13,896 nucleotides of DNA, taken from assembly GCA_030620375.1 (NCBI GenBank), contig JAUXEW010000050.1, positions 1-13,896 on the forward strand. The letters are read 5' to 3'. The notes under the pieces were generated by a model. The model searched no databases. It was not told where the DNA came from and saw only the letters and a list, made by a program, of their open reading frames with translations. Shown here piece by piece: positions 7,356 to 13,896 of this stretch. The translations under genes and the position numbers were made by a program. The stretch comes from Desulfobacteraceae bacterium. GTDB lineage: Bacteria > Desulfobacterota > Desulfobacteria > Desulfobacterales > UBA5616. The stretch's first letter is position 1. Each line of letters starts with the position of its first letter.

Positions 7356-7400
7356 AGCAATGCGAGTGCATTCTCCGCTGTGGAGAGTCTTCGATAGTAT
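7356..7400. repeat. Degenerate REP-like element (copy C) with hairpin
   Basis: This stretch lies in the 100-nt gap between the Nudix and ATPase genes. GCGAGTGCATT (7362-7372) matches GCGAGCGCATT of copy B, and GGAGAGTCTTCGATAG matches GGGGAATCTTCAATAG of copy A. ATTCTCC (7370-7376) pairs with GGAGAGT (7382-7388) around a 5-nt loop, with one G-U pair. No T-run follows on the minus strand, so I read it as a decayed repeat, perhaps a processing or attenuation site, and not a clear terminator. Confidence 0.5.
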
Positions 7401-7431
7401 TGTTTCAGGGATCAGGAAGTCTGTTGCCGGA

Positions 7432-8310
7432 TTAGGCGCTTGCCCGAATCCCGGTCATGTAATCTTTATCCAACTCCCATTTAATAACCGGAAGAGACCC
7501 GGCATCAGGTGGCGTAAATCCGAAAATCAGACCTAAAAAATCCATTACGATTCGATACGTAGCTCCCCAAAGCACCTCAGTATCTCCTTCGACATGGTGG
7601 AGATAACAGGGGAAGAATCGGGGGTGCCCGTTAAATGACATTTCCTGGTCTTCAGGTATGCTCAACTCGAAAGCCGCATAGTTGTCCGGTTTTAATAAGT
7701 CTCGAAATGGTAAATGAACGATCTTTTCCACCTCCCAGTTGGGGAAAAACCGTTTTTGCCGGGGAATCCAGGCAACCATAGGAAAAATATAGCGATTCCT
7801 TGTCATCAACTGCTGGGGGGGGAGAACCCCCATAAAATTTGCCCCCAAAGGGTTTAACCGCATTTCTTCAAAGCTTTCCCGCAAACTGGTAGCGTATAAG
7901 ATCGCCAGTTTCCGGGCATCCCCGGGATGATGCGAACGGCATTTTGTCCAGAAGATCCAACGGGTTAGTGGAGAAAATGGAAACGTTAACAGCTTAGACA
8001 AAAACTTATCCAAACCGAGAGAGACACCTCCTCCCGGACAACACAAGTCCCCGGCTTGCTTGACTTTTTTGGATCTTTTGTTCAATATTAAGCAAAGCTC
8101 GCCCGGATTGTCACTGTAATTACATTTCGGGCCGACAGGAAACAGTACCGCAGATTGGTTCAGCATATCCTCAACGTTTCGGGGTAAAATTTCTTTTTGA
8201 ACTTTATGGTTATACAGCGTAAGTTGGATATGCCGGATAAGTTTATCATTGCCGGCGTTTAGCAGCATTTTTTTCTGTTGCTTTTGAAATGTTGCATCAT
8301 TTTTTTCCAT
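7432..8310 (-). CDS. Nudix hydrolase, CoA-pyrophosphatase-like, with interrupted Nudix box
   Basis: A 292-residue Nudix hydrolase; the family cleaves X-linked nucleoside diphosphates. LILNKRSKKVKQAGDLCCPGG (74-94) resembles the NudL/CoA pyrophosphatase signature (LxLTxRSxxLxxHxGxxxFPGG). The Nudix core RESFEEM (144-150) holds the metal-binding glutamates. Between the PGGG (92-95) and RESFEE lie about 48 residues where the consensus has 14-20, rich in aromatic and basic residues (SPLTRWIFWTK). The usual G after EE is R151. FFPNWEVEKIVHLPFRDLL (188-206) follows the fold, as in CoA diphosphatases. There is no signal peptide. ATG 8310 has GGGG at 8318-8315, 4 nt upstream. It is the first gene of the minus-strand operon. 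Substrate is not certain: CoA, a dinucleotide or another pyrophosphate. Confidence 0.8.
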   Translation of the reverse strand: MEKNDATFQKQQKKMLLNAGNDKLIRHIQLTLYNHKVQKEILPRNVEDMLNQSAVLFPVGPKCNYSDNPGELCLILNKRSKKVKQAGDLCCPGGGVSLGLDKFLSKLLTFPFSPLTRWIFWTKCRSHHPGDARKLAILYATSLRESFEEMRLNPLGANFMGVLPPQQLMTRNRYIFPMVAWIPRQKRFFPNWEVEKIVHLPFRDLLKPDNYAAFELSIPEDQEMSFNGHPRFFPCYLHHVEGDTEVLWGATYRIVMDFLGLIFGFTPPDAGSLPVIKWELDKDYMTGIRASA

Positions 8311-8327
8311 ATATCCCCATTCGTTTT

Positions 8328-8356
8328 GTTATGGAACAGTTTGAATTCAAGGTCAA
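8328..8356 (-). promoter_or_regulatory. Candidate promoter for the Nudix-ATPase-VWA-GTPase operon
   Basis: Reading the minus strand, TTGACC (8356-8351) is separated by 17 nt from CATAAC (8333-8328). The spacer includes the palindrome TTGAATTCAA, a possible operator. The predicted start would leave only about a 10-nt leader before the ATG at 8310, which is short, so this is tentative. Confidence 0.3.
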
Positions 8357-8455
8357 GCATCTTGTCGGTTTTGTTTTTGAGCCATTACCGGTGGTTCAAT
8401 ATTGCATATCGACTAACGTTATAGAATTGCAGAGAAAAATATCCCACATTTCTTA

Positions 8456-8484
8456 TTGACATCCAGATTGGATTAAGATTAGTG
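8456..8484 (+). promoter_or_regulatory. Candidate promoter for the TonB2 operon
   Basis: A perfect -35 TTGACA lies at 8456-8461. The best -10 at 17-bp spacing is TTAGTG (8479-8484), a weak match. The start would fall near 8491, about 30 nt before the TTG start codon. Confidence 0.35.
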
Positions 8485-8507
8485 AACCATAATAATTTCC
8501 CTCATTT

Positions 8508-8513
8508 AAGGAG
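8508..8513 (+). promoter_or_regulatory. Ribosome binding site supporting a TTG start
   Basis: AAGGAG at 8508-8513 is 8 nt upstream of the TTG at 8522. The strength of the match makes this rare start codon credible, and the encoded signal sequence begins right there. Confidence 0.7.
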
Positions 8514-8521
8514 TAAAGATA

Positions 8522-9310
8522 TTGAAAAGATATTATTTATTCGCCTTTTATTTCTTCTGCTTGTGCGGCGTTTTCAGTTTATGTGGTAAGAGCAGCGATC
8601 TTTTATTTGCCGAAAATTTCCCGGACAAGGTGAAAAGTCCTATTAAAGAAACGATCCGGATTCGCCAAGAAACGCAGCGATCGGAAGACGACTGGTCTTT
8701 GGAAAGAGAAAAACTGACGGTACAGTACGAGGCGCTGTTAAAGAAACAGGCGCATCTGGCGAGCGTCAGGGATCGCCTTAACAAAGAGATTACGTTTTAT
8801 ACCACCGGCATTGAATCCTTGAAACAAAAGATAGAAGACGTGTCACGAATATCCGAAGAGATTTCCCCATATCTTGATACGGTTTACGATCGATTGAAAG
8901 AACTGGTGGATAACGGCGTGCCGTTCCTGGTGCAAGAAAGGCAAAACCGTATTCATTCCCTTCGCCGAATTTTGGATGATTCCCAGGTTGAGGTCAGTGA
9001 AAAATTCAGAAAAGTCATGGAGGCAGTGTTTGTTGAGGCGGAATACGGAAACACCATTGAGGTATATCAGCAAAGAATTGCTGTAAATGGAAAAGAAATT
9101 CGGGCTGACATTTTTCGATTAGGCCGTGTTTCCCTCTTTTTTCAATCCTTAGACCAGACGATTACCGGTTGTTTTGACATTGCTGCCGGTGGGTGGAAGA
9201 TTTTACCAAAGACGTTCAACCGGGATATCAATACGGCAATCGAAATAGGTTCCAAAAGGCGACCTGTGGAGCTGGTGAATTTGCCGTTGGGAAGGATTTC
9301 AATTCAATGA
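8522..9310 (+). CDS. DUF3450 family periplasmic protein of the TonB2 operon
   Basis: A 262-residue protein starting at TTG. Residues 1-30 (MKRYYLFAFYFF to LLFA) form a signal peptide, with a likely cut after A30. A charged coiled coil covers about 45-115. The remaining part carries features I associate with DUF3450: PFLVQERQNR (134-143), EAEYGNTIEVY (172-182) and LGRVSLFFQSLD (200-211). DUF3450 proteins are regularly the first gene of TonB2-type operons and are thought to work in the periplasm with the ExbB/ExbD/TonB machinery; their exact role is not established. The stop overlaps the next start in ATGA (9307-9310), indicating translational coupling. Confidence 0.85.
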   Translation: MKRYYLFAFYFFCLCGVFSLCGKSSDLLFAENFPDKVKSPIKETIRIRQETQRSEDDWSLEREKLTVQYEALLKKQAHLASVRDRLNKEITFYTTGIESLKQKIEDVSRISEEISPYLDTVYDRLKELVDNGVPFLVQERQNRIHSLRRILDDSQVEVSEKFRKVMEAVFVEAEYGNTIEVYQQRIAVNGKEIRADIFRLGRVSLFFQSLDQTITGCFDIAAGGWKILPKTFNRDINTAIEIGSKRRPVELVNLPLGRISIQ

Positions 9311-10743
9311 AGCGGATTATGATGCGGCATATTTTAGGCATTATCTTCGTATGTCTGTTTATATCATTGGCGTATGGCGATGATATACGGGAGAACGAGC
9401 TTACCGCAAGAGAGAAAAAAGCGGCACTGTTAAAAAAAGTCGAACAGGAAAGAATGGGGGCCCAAAAAGAAGCCGAAGAAAGGAAGCAACGCATATTGTC
9501 CGATAAGGACGCTCTGCTCGCGGCCATTATCGAATTAAAAAACCAGGTAGAGGCGCTTGAGGGAGAAAACCGGCAGTTGGTGGATAATTTTGAAGCAGTC
9601 GTTGGAGAGAAGAAAGAATTAGAAGGCCGGTTGGGAGAAGTTGATGCCGTGATACGAGAGCTTATCGGATTTATTCGGACCAATGCAAAAGATTTGGGCG
9701 CACTACTGGATGAGAGTTTTCAAGGCGCTTTTGATCCACATCAGGGCGATCGCTTAAAGTTGCTTGCGGACAAGGCCACTTTTCCCGGTATGGACGACAT
9801 AAAATATATGGTGGATCTTTTTTTTAAAGAAGTTCAACACTCCGGGGAAGTTAGAGTTGAAACCGGGACGCTGATCAATCGGTCGGGGGAAGAAATATCC
9901 GGTAATATTTTGGTGGTGGGCAATTTTACCGCAGCCTATCAGGCGTCTCGGGAAGTAGGATTTTTGAATTATTCTTCTCAGGACCGCCGTCTTTTCGCCT
10001 TGTCCAAGCTTCCTCCCTACCGTATAAAGAAGAAGATCAAGCAGTATATGGCAGGTATATCCGAGGATGTTCCGATAGATGTATCGAGAGGCGGCGCATT
10101 AACACAATTGACTCGCCGCCTCAGCCTTTTTGAGCAGATCCCAAAGGGAGGGCCGATTGTCTGGCCGATCATCGGCATATTGGTTTTGGCCTTAATAATC
10201 ATTACCGAGCGCCTGATATTTTTGGCCAAAAAGAATATGGATACCGAGCATTTTATGAACACGGTCAATGGATTTGTTTTGCATGACAATTGGGAAGGAT
10301 GCCGGTCGCTTTGCGATCAATATAAGGAAAAACCGCTGTCACATGTTATTTTGGCAGGCGCAAATTTTAAGGACATGGAACGGGAAGATATGGAAAGTGC
10401 CATCCAGGAGACCATCTTGCGCGAGATTCCTCCCCTGGAAAGATTTCTATCAACCCTTGGCATGCTGGCGGCCATTTCACCGTTGCTCGGCTTACTGGGA
10501 ACCGTAACCGGGATGATCAACACCTTTCATGTGATAACATATTACGGAACGGGAGACCCGAGAATGATGTCCGGCGGCATATCCGAAGCTTTAGTGACCA
10601 CCATGCTGGGTTTGATGGTCGCCATCCCCATCATGTTCAGCCACACATTATTAACACGCCGGGTTGAAAACATGATCGGAGAATTGGAAGAAAAAGCCGT
10701 ATCTTTTATTAATTCTGTTTATAAAAGCAGGAACAATCGGTGA
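9307..10743 (+). CDS. ttpC: TtpC-like protein: periplasmic coiled coil fused to an ExbB/TolQ proton-channel domain
   Basis: A 478-residue protein. A signal sequence (1-24, ending LAYG) is followed by a coiled coil (about 30-120, AREKKAALLKKVEQERM) and a periplasmic domain (120-280). Transmembrane segments lie at about 284-304, 383-405 and 427-450. The MotA/TolQ/ExbB signature is SPLLGLLGTVTGMINTF (391-407) and GGISEALVTTMLGLMVAIP (423-441). This matches TtpC of the Vibrio TonB2 system, an ExbB-like accessory needed for TonB2 function. The frame is open to 9193, but that start lies deep in the preceding gene; I use ATG 9307, which gives a proper signal sequence, overlaps the upstream stop by 4 nt and has AAGGA at 9292-9296. 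The protein should be in the inner membrane with a large periplasmic part. Confidence 0.9.
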   Translation: MKRIMMRHILGIIFVCLFISLAYGDDIRENELTAREKKAALLKKVEQERMGAQKEAEERKQRILSDKDALLAAIIELKNQVEALEGENRQLVDNFEAVVGEKKELEGRLGEVDAVIRELIGFIRTNAKDLGALLDESFQGAFDPHQGDRLKLLADKATFPGMDDIKYMVDLFFKEVQHSGEVRVETGTLINRSGEEISGNILVVGNFTAAYQASREVGFLNYSSQDRRLFALSKLPPYRIKKKIKQYMAGISEDVPIDVSRGGALTQLTRRLSLFEQIPKGGPIVWPIIGILVLALIIITERLIFLAKKNMDTEHFMNTVNGFVLHDNWEGCRSLCDQYKEKPLSHVILAGANFKDMEREDMESAIQETILREIPPLERFLSTLGMLAAISPLLGLLGTVTGMINTFHVITYYGTGDPRMMSGGISEALVTTMLGLMVAIPIMFSHTLLTRRVENMIGELEEKAVSFINSVYKSRNNR

Positions 10744-11351
10744 TCCGGATGCTTTATGATCATATCCGTCATATCGAAGATTATTTGATAAGCGGCGGTG
10801 TTGTAATGGCGCCTCTGATTATCGTATCATTTATCTTGTGGACCTTGATTATCAACCGGACGATGTTTTTCCGTCGACTTTATCAAAGGAACATGAACCG
10901 CAAACTGGCGGCGGAATTCATCCGGGCAAATCGATTGCCGGATTATCATCGATACAGAGGGGCCATAGCCCTTTTGGTTACGGAATTTTTAAATAGACGA
11001 AGCAATGATTCGGAATTGGATTCGCATATTCTGGATGAAGCCGTTATGTCTTTGGTGGCGTCGCTGGACAAACACCTTGCACTCATTAGCATCCTGGCCG
11101 GTACGGCTCCATTGCTCGGGCTTTTGGGTACGGTGACCGGAATGATCACCACCTTTGATATTATCGCTATTTTTGGGACGGGGAACGCCAAGGCCATGGC
11201 CGGTGGGATATCTGAGGCGTTGATTACGACCCAAACCGGATTATTGATAGCCATACCGGGGTTGTATATGAGCAATTTCTTAAAACAACGGGCTCAAAGA
11301 TTAAAACAACGGATTGCTTCGGTGGGGATTTATCTGAAGCGTTATGTGTAG
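10740..11351 (+). CDS. exbB: ExbB-type proton channel subunit
   Basis: A 203-residue inner-membrane protein with three predicted transmembrane segments (about 18-38, 113-138, 159-180). The signature is APLLGLLGTVTGMITTFD (123-140) and GGISEALITTQTGLLIAIP (155-173), nearly the same as in the preceding TtpC-like protein, so the two are paralogous. ExbB forms the ring around ExbD that turns proton flow into motion. I accept the GTG start at 10740 because AGGA (10729-10732) is 7 nt upstream and the codon overlaps the upstream stop in GTGA; an ATG at 10749 would be too far from this site. ExbD follows after 29 nt. Confidence 0.92.
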   Translation: MIRMLYDHIRHIEDYLISGGVVMAPLIIVSFILWTLIINRTMFFRRLYQRNMNRKLAAEFIRANRLPDYHRYRGAIALLVTEFLNRRSNDSELDSHILDEAVMSLVASLDKHLALISILAGTAPLLGLLGTVTGMITTFDIIAIFGTGNAKAMAGGISEALITTQTGLLIAIPGLYMSNFLKQRAQRLKQRIASVGIYLKRYV

Positions 11352-11380
11352 TCATTTCAGCGTACCGTCAGGAGATTAAT

Positions 11381-11803
11381 ATGTTAAATATCACGGCGGT
11401 TAGAAAAGCAAAGCGCCAGGTGGTGGAATTGAACATCGCACCGCTGGTCGATATGGTGTTTATCCTGCTGATCTTCTTCCTTGTAACCACCAGTTTTGTT
11501 AAAGAGACCGGTGTTGATATTAATCGGCCCACAGCGGCGACTACCGTAAGCAAAGAAAAATCAAACATCCTCATCGGTATTACCAAAGAGAACAAGGTGT
11601 TTATGGATAAGCGGGAGATCGATATCCGGGCCTTGAGGGCGAACGTCGAACGGGCGCTTGCTGAAAATCCCGAAGGGGGCGTGGTGATTGTGGCGGATCG
11701 AGAGAGCCACACCGGTGTAGTGATTATGGCCCTGGACGGATGCAAGCTGGCAGGAGCGAAGAACGTGTCTATTGCGGCGAGCCTTTCCCAGGATGTCGAG
11801 TAA
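11381..11803 (+). CDS. exbD: ExbD-type TonB accessory protein
   Basis: A 140-residue inner-membrane protein with one transmembrane helix (about 20-40) and a periplasmic domain. LNIAPLVDMVFILLIFFLV (17-35) contains D24, matching the aspartate of E. coli ExbD (D25) that carries protons. The short basic N-terminus (KAKR) fits a cytoplasmic tail. The start at ATG 11381 has AGGAG at 11370-11374, 6 nt away. Length is normal for the family. With ExbB it forms the motor that energises TonB. Confidence 0.94.
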   Translation: MLNITAVRKAKRQVVELNIAPLVDMVFILLIFFLVTTSFVKETGVDINRPTAATTVSKEKSNILIGITKENKVFMDKREIDIRALRANVERALAENPEGGVVIVADRESHTGVVIMALDGCKLAGAKNVSIAASLSQDVE

Positions 11804-11804
11804 T

Positions 11805-12494
11805 ATGGAAAAGATGACCCTGAGCTGGAAAAGACATTTTCAAAATAAAACCGGATGGATTTCGGCTGTGGTGTTTTCGCTGGTTTTTAATGGGGCGCTA
11901 TTTAGTTTAATGCCGGGTTTGATCGCCGGGGTTGCCGATAACCGGGGCGATTTACAACCGCTTCATACCGTTAATGTGATACGGATCAAGCGGCCGGAAC
12001 AGCCCCTGAGGAAGAAGGTGATTAAAAAACCCGAAATTGTGGAAAAACCGGAAAAAAAACAGGTTGAGAGAGAACTTTTTCACCCCAAATCCTTAACCCG
12101 GCTAAAGCTGCCGTTTGAAATCAATCCGAAACTGCCGGTGGGTCCCGGGATTGTCCCGACGCTGTTTTTAGAAAAATATTCCATTCATGGAATAGACGCC
12201 TATGAGATGGGAGATATCGACCATCCCGTCACTCCCTTAGTACAGGTTCCGCCCATTTATCCCATGCGGGCAAGGCGTCTGGGAATTGAGGGGTGGGTTA
12301 AGGTTAACATATGGGTTACAGCGGAAGGATTGGTTGAACGGACGGAAGTCGTTGAAGCCCAACCCCAAGGCATTTTTGAGAAGAGTGTTATTCGGTGTCT
12401 GTCTTCCTGGCGGTTTTCACCCGGTACGGTGGATGGGGTTCCCGTGAAAACGCTTTTGAGAACGACTATCCGGTTTAGTTTAGAAGATGAATAA
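11805..12494 (+). CDS. tonB: TonB energy transducer, TonB2-like
   Basis: A 229-residue protein with an N-terminal transmembrane anchor (about 18-40, GWISAVVFSLVFNGALFSL), a short Pro/Lys/Glu-rich stretch (about 63-88, RPEQPLRKKVIKKPE), a linker, and a C-terminal TonB domain (about 148-227). The TonB fold is shown by YPMRARRLGIEGWVKVNIWV (152-171) and SWRFSPGTVDGVPV (201-214). The Pro-rich segment is short compared with E. coli TonB, as in TonB2-type proteins, where partners such as TtpC may help to span the periplasm. The open frame extends to a TTG at 11772 inside exbD; I choose ATG 11805, one base after the exbD stop. There is only a weak ribosome binding site (AGGA at 11790-11793, or GAG at 11798-11800), which suggests coupling to exbD. 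Confidence 0.92.
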   Translation: MEKMTLSWKRHFQNKTGWISAVVFSLVFNGALFSLMPGLIAGVADNRGDLQPLHTVNVIRIKRPEQPLRKKVIKKPEIVEKPEKKQVERELFHPKSLTRLKLPFEINPKLPVGPGIVPTLFLEKYSIHGIDAYEMGDIDHPVTPLVQVPPIYPMRARRLGIEGWVKVNIWVTAEGLVERTEVVEAQPQGIFEKSVIRCLSSWRFSPGTVDGVPVKTLLRTTIRFSLEDE

Positions 12495-12518
12495 TATGGG
12501 CCTTACTGATAACGGATT

Positions 12519-13844
12519 ATGAGAATATTGATTCTGACCATTTGTTTTTCGGTTTTATCGTCCGGCGTCGGCATATCAGCAGATAGGGGGCGCATTCCCC
12601 TTCCAGCTGCAAACGCATTAAATAAAACCCACGCCTTTCTGGAAAAGGATCAGATTGCCGAAGCAATCGAAACGCTTGCATCATTTAATGGCAAAGGGCA
12701 TGACCATCACCTGGTTTTCTTTACCCTTGGAAATTGTTATATGCTGGCCGGCAGATTCGAAGAAGCCGGGGAAACATACCTTAAGGCAATTGAACGGTCA
12801 CCGGATTATGCGCCGGCTTGGTTTAACCTGGCCAAGGGCTTTTTTGAGTTAAAGCAATATCATAAGGCGGGTGATGCTTTTGTTAACGCCTATGATGTGT
12901 CAACCGATAAAAATCCGGAAACCTTGTATTATGCGTCCGCCGCATATTTTACGGCCCGTCAGCCGAAGCCGGCCCTTGACACGTTTAATCGCTTGCTGGC
13001 ATTACATGAAGGTGCCGTAAAACTGGACTGGAAGGCAACCCTGGTTCAAATTCTGCTGGCGTCTGACAAACCCCGCGATGCCCTTCCGGTGATTGAGGAG
13101 CTGGCGCAACAAACAGAGGGCAAAGCGCAAAAACAATGGCAAGAGGTTCTGTTGTATCAATACTTGTCTTTGGGTATGAACCGACGGGCGCTTGAATATG
13201 CAAATGAATTAACCATGAAAGACCCGTTGGAGCCCCAATGGTGGAAAGGGCTTGCTCACCTCAATCTTTTAGAAAACCGGAATGAAGATGCCCTGGTTGC
13301 GTTAACCGTTTATGGTCATTTGACCGGGCTTTCGGTTGAAGAAAAAATACTGATGGCGGATATTTCATTGTCTATCGATATTCCGGTTCAGTCCGCTAAG
13401 CTATTGGAGGAAATTCTTTCAGAAAAATGGGATATAAAAGTTGTCGAAAAGCTTGCCGGAAGTTACCTCGCCCTTCATAAGACAGAAGACGCCTTGAAAT
13501 GGGTCGAAAAAGGGTTACGGCGGGATGCCGGAAATGAGGACCTGATCATGTTAAAGGGCAACCTTTTATATGCCATGGAAGCGTTTCCCGATGCCATGGC
13601 GGTGTTTGGTGATTTGGTTAAACGGGATAAAACTCTGGGAAAGGCGTGGCTGATGCTCGGGTATGCCGCATGGAACGCAGAATATATCGAAACGGCCTAC
13701 AAGGCCATGAAAAAAGCGGTAACTTTTCCCGGCCAACAGAAGTCAGCACAAGAAGCTTTATTGAAGCTTGACAAGATTAGAAGCCGTTCTAGAACCTCCT
13801 CCAGTGTCCCGCTCTCTTCAGGTGGACAGTCTCAATCCGCTTGA
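12519..13844 (+). CDS. TPR-repeat periplasmic protein of the TonB2 operon
   Basis: A 441-residue protein with a signal peptide (1-21, ending GISA) and many tetratricopeptide-like helix pairs. The clearest are at about 64-97 (FFTLGNCYMLAGRFEEAGETY), 98-131, 135-165, 306-336 and 340-404. The tail (419-441) is rich in Ser and Arg (RSRSRTSSS) and probably disordered. A TPR protein is the usual last member of TonB2-type operons and is probably a scaffold for protein contacts in the periplasm. ATG 12519 has only a weak ribosome binding site and overlaps the stop of an 8-codon frame beginning at 12496, which could couple it to tonB. No gene follows in the last 52 bases and no clear terminator is visible there. 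Confidence 0.9.
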   Translation: MRILILTICFSVLSSGVGISADRGRIPLPAANALNKTHAFLEKDQIAEAIETLASFNGKGHDHHLVFFTLGNCYMLAGRFEEAGETYLKAIERSPDYAPAWFNLAKGFFELKQYHKAGDAFVNAYDVSTDKNPETLYYASAAYFTARQPKPALDTFNRLLALHEGAVKLDWKATLVQILLASDKPRDALPVIEELAQQTEGKAQKQWQEVLLYQYLSLGMNRRALEYANELTMKDPLEPQWWKGLAHLNLLENRNEDALVALTVYGHLTGLSVEEKILMADISLSIDIPVQSAKLLEEILSEKWDIKVVEKLAGSYLALHKTEDALKWVEKGLRRDAGNEDLIMLKGNLLYAMEAFPDAMAVFGDLVKRDKTLGKAWLMLGYAAWNAEYIETAYKAMKKAVTFPGQQKSAQEALLKLDKIRSRSRTSSSVPLSSGGQSQSA

Positions 13845-13896
13845 TACCCGGAAGTAAATGACACCAACCGCATAACCGGCAGTTGTTTACCCCGAC

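Larger units (their letters stand above)
8311..8521. promoter_or_regulatory. Divergent intergenic promoter region
   Basis: These 211 bases separate the divergent Nudix and DUF3450 genes and should hold both promoters; I see no gene. It is AT-rich and contains a 10-bp palindrome TTGAATTCAA at 8341-8350. No convincing Fur box is visible, although TonB operons are often iron-controlled. Confidence 0.6.

Noticed and set aside
8462..8500. Fur box upstream of the TonB2 operon
   Set aside because: The stretch is AT-rich (CATAATAAT) but shows no acceptable 19-bp inverted Fur consensus.
9193..9306. N-terminal extension of the TtpC-like protein
   Set aside because: It would lie inside the DUF3450 gene and bury the signal sequence; ATG 9307 fits the 4-nt overlap pattern.
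9228..9683. Long minus-strand open frame (151 codons) opposite the TtpC-like gene
   Set aside because: It lies antisense to a well-supported gene, is Ser- and Phe-rich in the way of reverse-frame artefacts, and has no recognisable domain.
10946..11275. Minus-strand frame of 109 codons opposite exbB
   Set aside because: Shadow of the strongly supported exbB frame; no motif.
11368..11745. Minus-strand frame of 125 codons opposite exbD
   Set aside because: exbD is strongly supported by motif and ribosome binding site; the antisense frame has no family features.
13845..13896. Terminator after the TPR gene
   Set aside because: Only a weak GTAAA/TTTAC pairing with a long loop and no T-run; not enough to call.
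1..13896. CRISPR array, tRNA, rRNA, intact insertion sequence or prophage genes
   Set aside because: No regularly spaced direct repeats, no tRNA- or rRNA-like segments, and no intact transposase, integrase or phage structural gene were seen.

Overview
The window looks like chromosomal DNA from a Gram-negative, probably anaerobic bacterium of the Desulfobacterota, most likely Desulfobacterales. This is inferred from the overall style of the proteins (a CNARCLGC radical SAM protein, a magnesium-chelatase-like AAA+ ATPase paired with a VWA protein, a Vibrio-type TonB2 operon) and from REP-like palindromes. No rRNA or other phylogenetic marker is present, so the assignment is tentative.

Layout. 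(1) 1-591 is mostly non-coding. It holds the open 5' end of an unrecognised minus-strand frame running off the left edge, a decayed remnant that resembles the C-terminal helix-turn-helix of a REP-associated (Y1) transposase, a perfect 12-bp-arm palindrome, and an AT-rich stretch with a 9-9-9 dyad next to a TATAAT box. (2) 592-2893, plus strand: a radical SAM protein of unknown substrate, then prmA (ribosomal protein L11 methyltransferase), separated by a hairpin of the same palindrome family. (3) 2890-8310, minus strand, read right to left: an unusual Nudix hydrolase, a MoxR/BchI-like AAA+ ATPase, a VWA protein translationally coupled to it, and an EHD/dynamin-like GTPase with membrane segments. 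The spacing (100 nt, 4-nt overlap, 21 nt) suggests one operon. It meets prmA tail to tail with overlapping stop codons. (4) 8311-8521 is a divergent promoter region. (5) 8522-13844, plus strand: a six-gene operon DUF3450 - TtpC-like (coiled coil plus ExbB domain) - ExbB - ExbD - TonB - TPR protein, with 4-nt overlaps between the first three genes.

How the genes work together. The right-hand operon is a complete TonB2-type energy-transducing machine. Two MotA/TolQ/ExbB-family proteins and ExbD form the proton-driven motor, TonB spans the periplasm to outer-membrane receptors, and the DUF3450, TtpC and TPR proteins are the accessory parts typical of this version. No TonB-dependent receptor lies in the window, so the substrate is unknown. 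The left-hand minus-strand operon joins an AAA+/VWA pair, a kind of pair that usually acts as a chaperone-like remodeller, to a dynamin-superfamily GTPase whose active-site region reads like eukaryotic EHD proteins. That is the most unusual part of the window and could be a membrane-remodelling or stress-response system; its function is inference only.

Three degenerate copies of one palindromic repeat (near 221, 1922 and 7356) together with the transposase remnant suggest a REP/RAYT-type family scattered through this genome.
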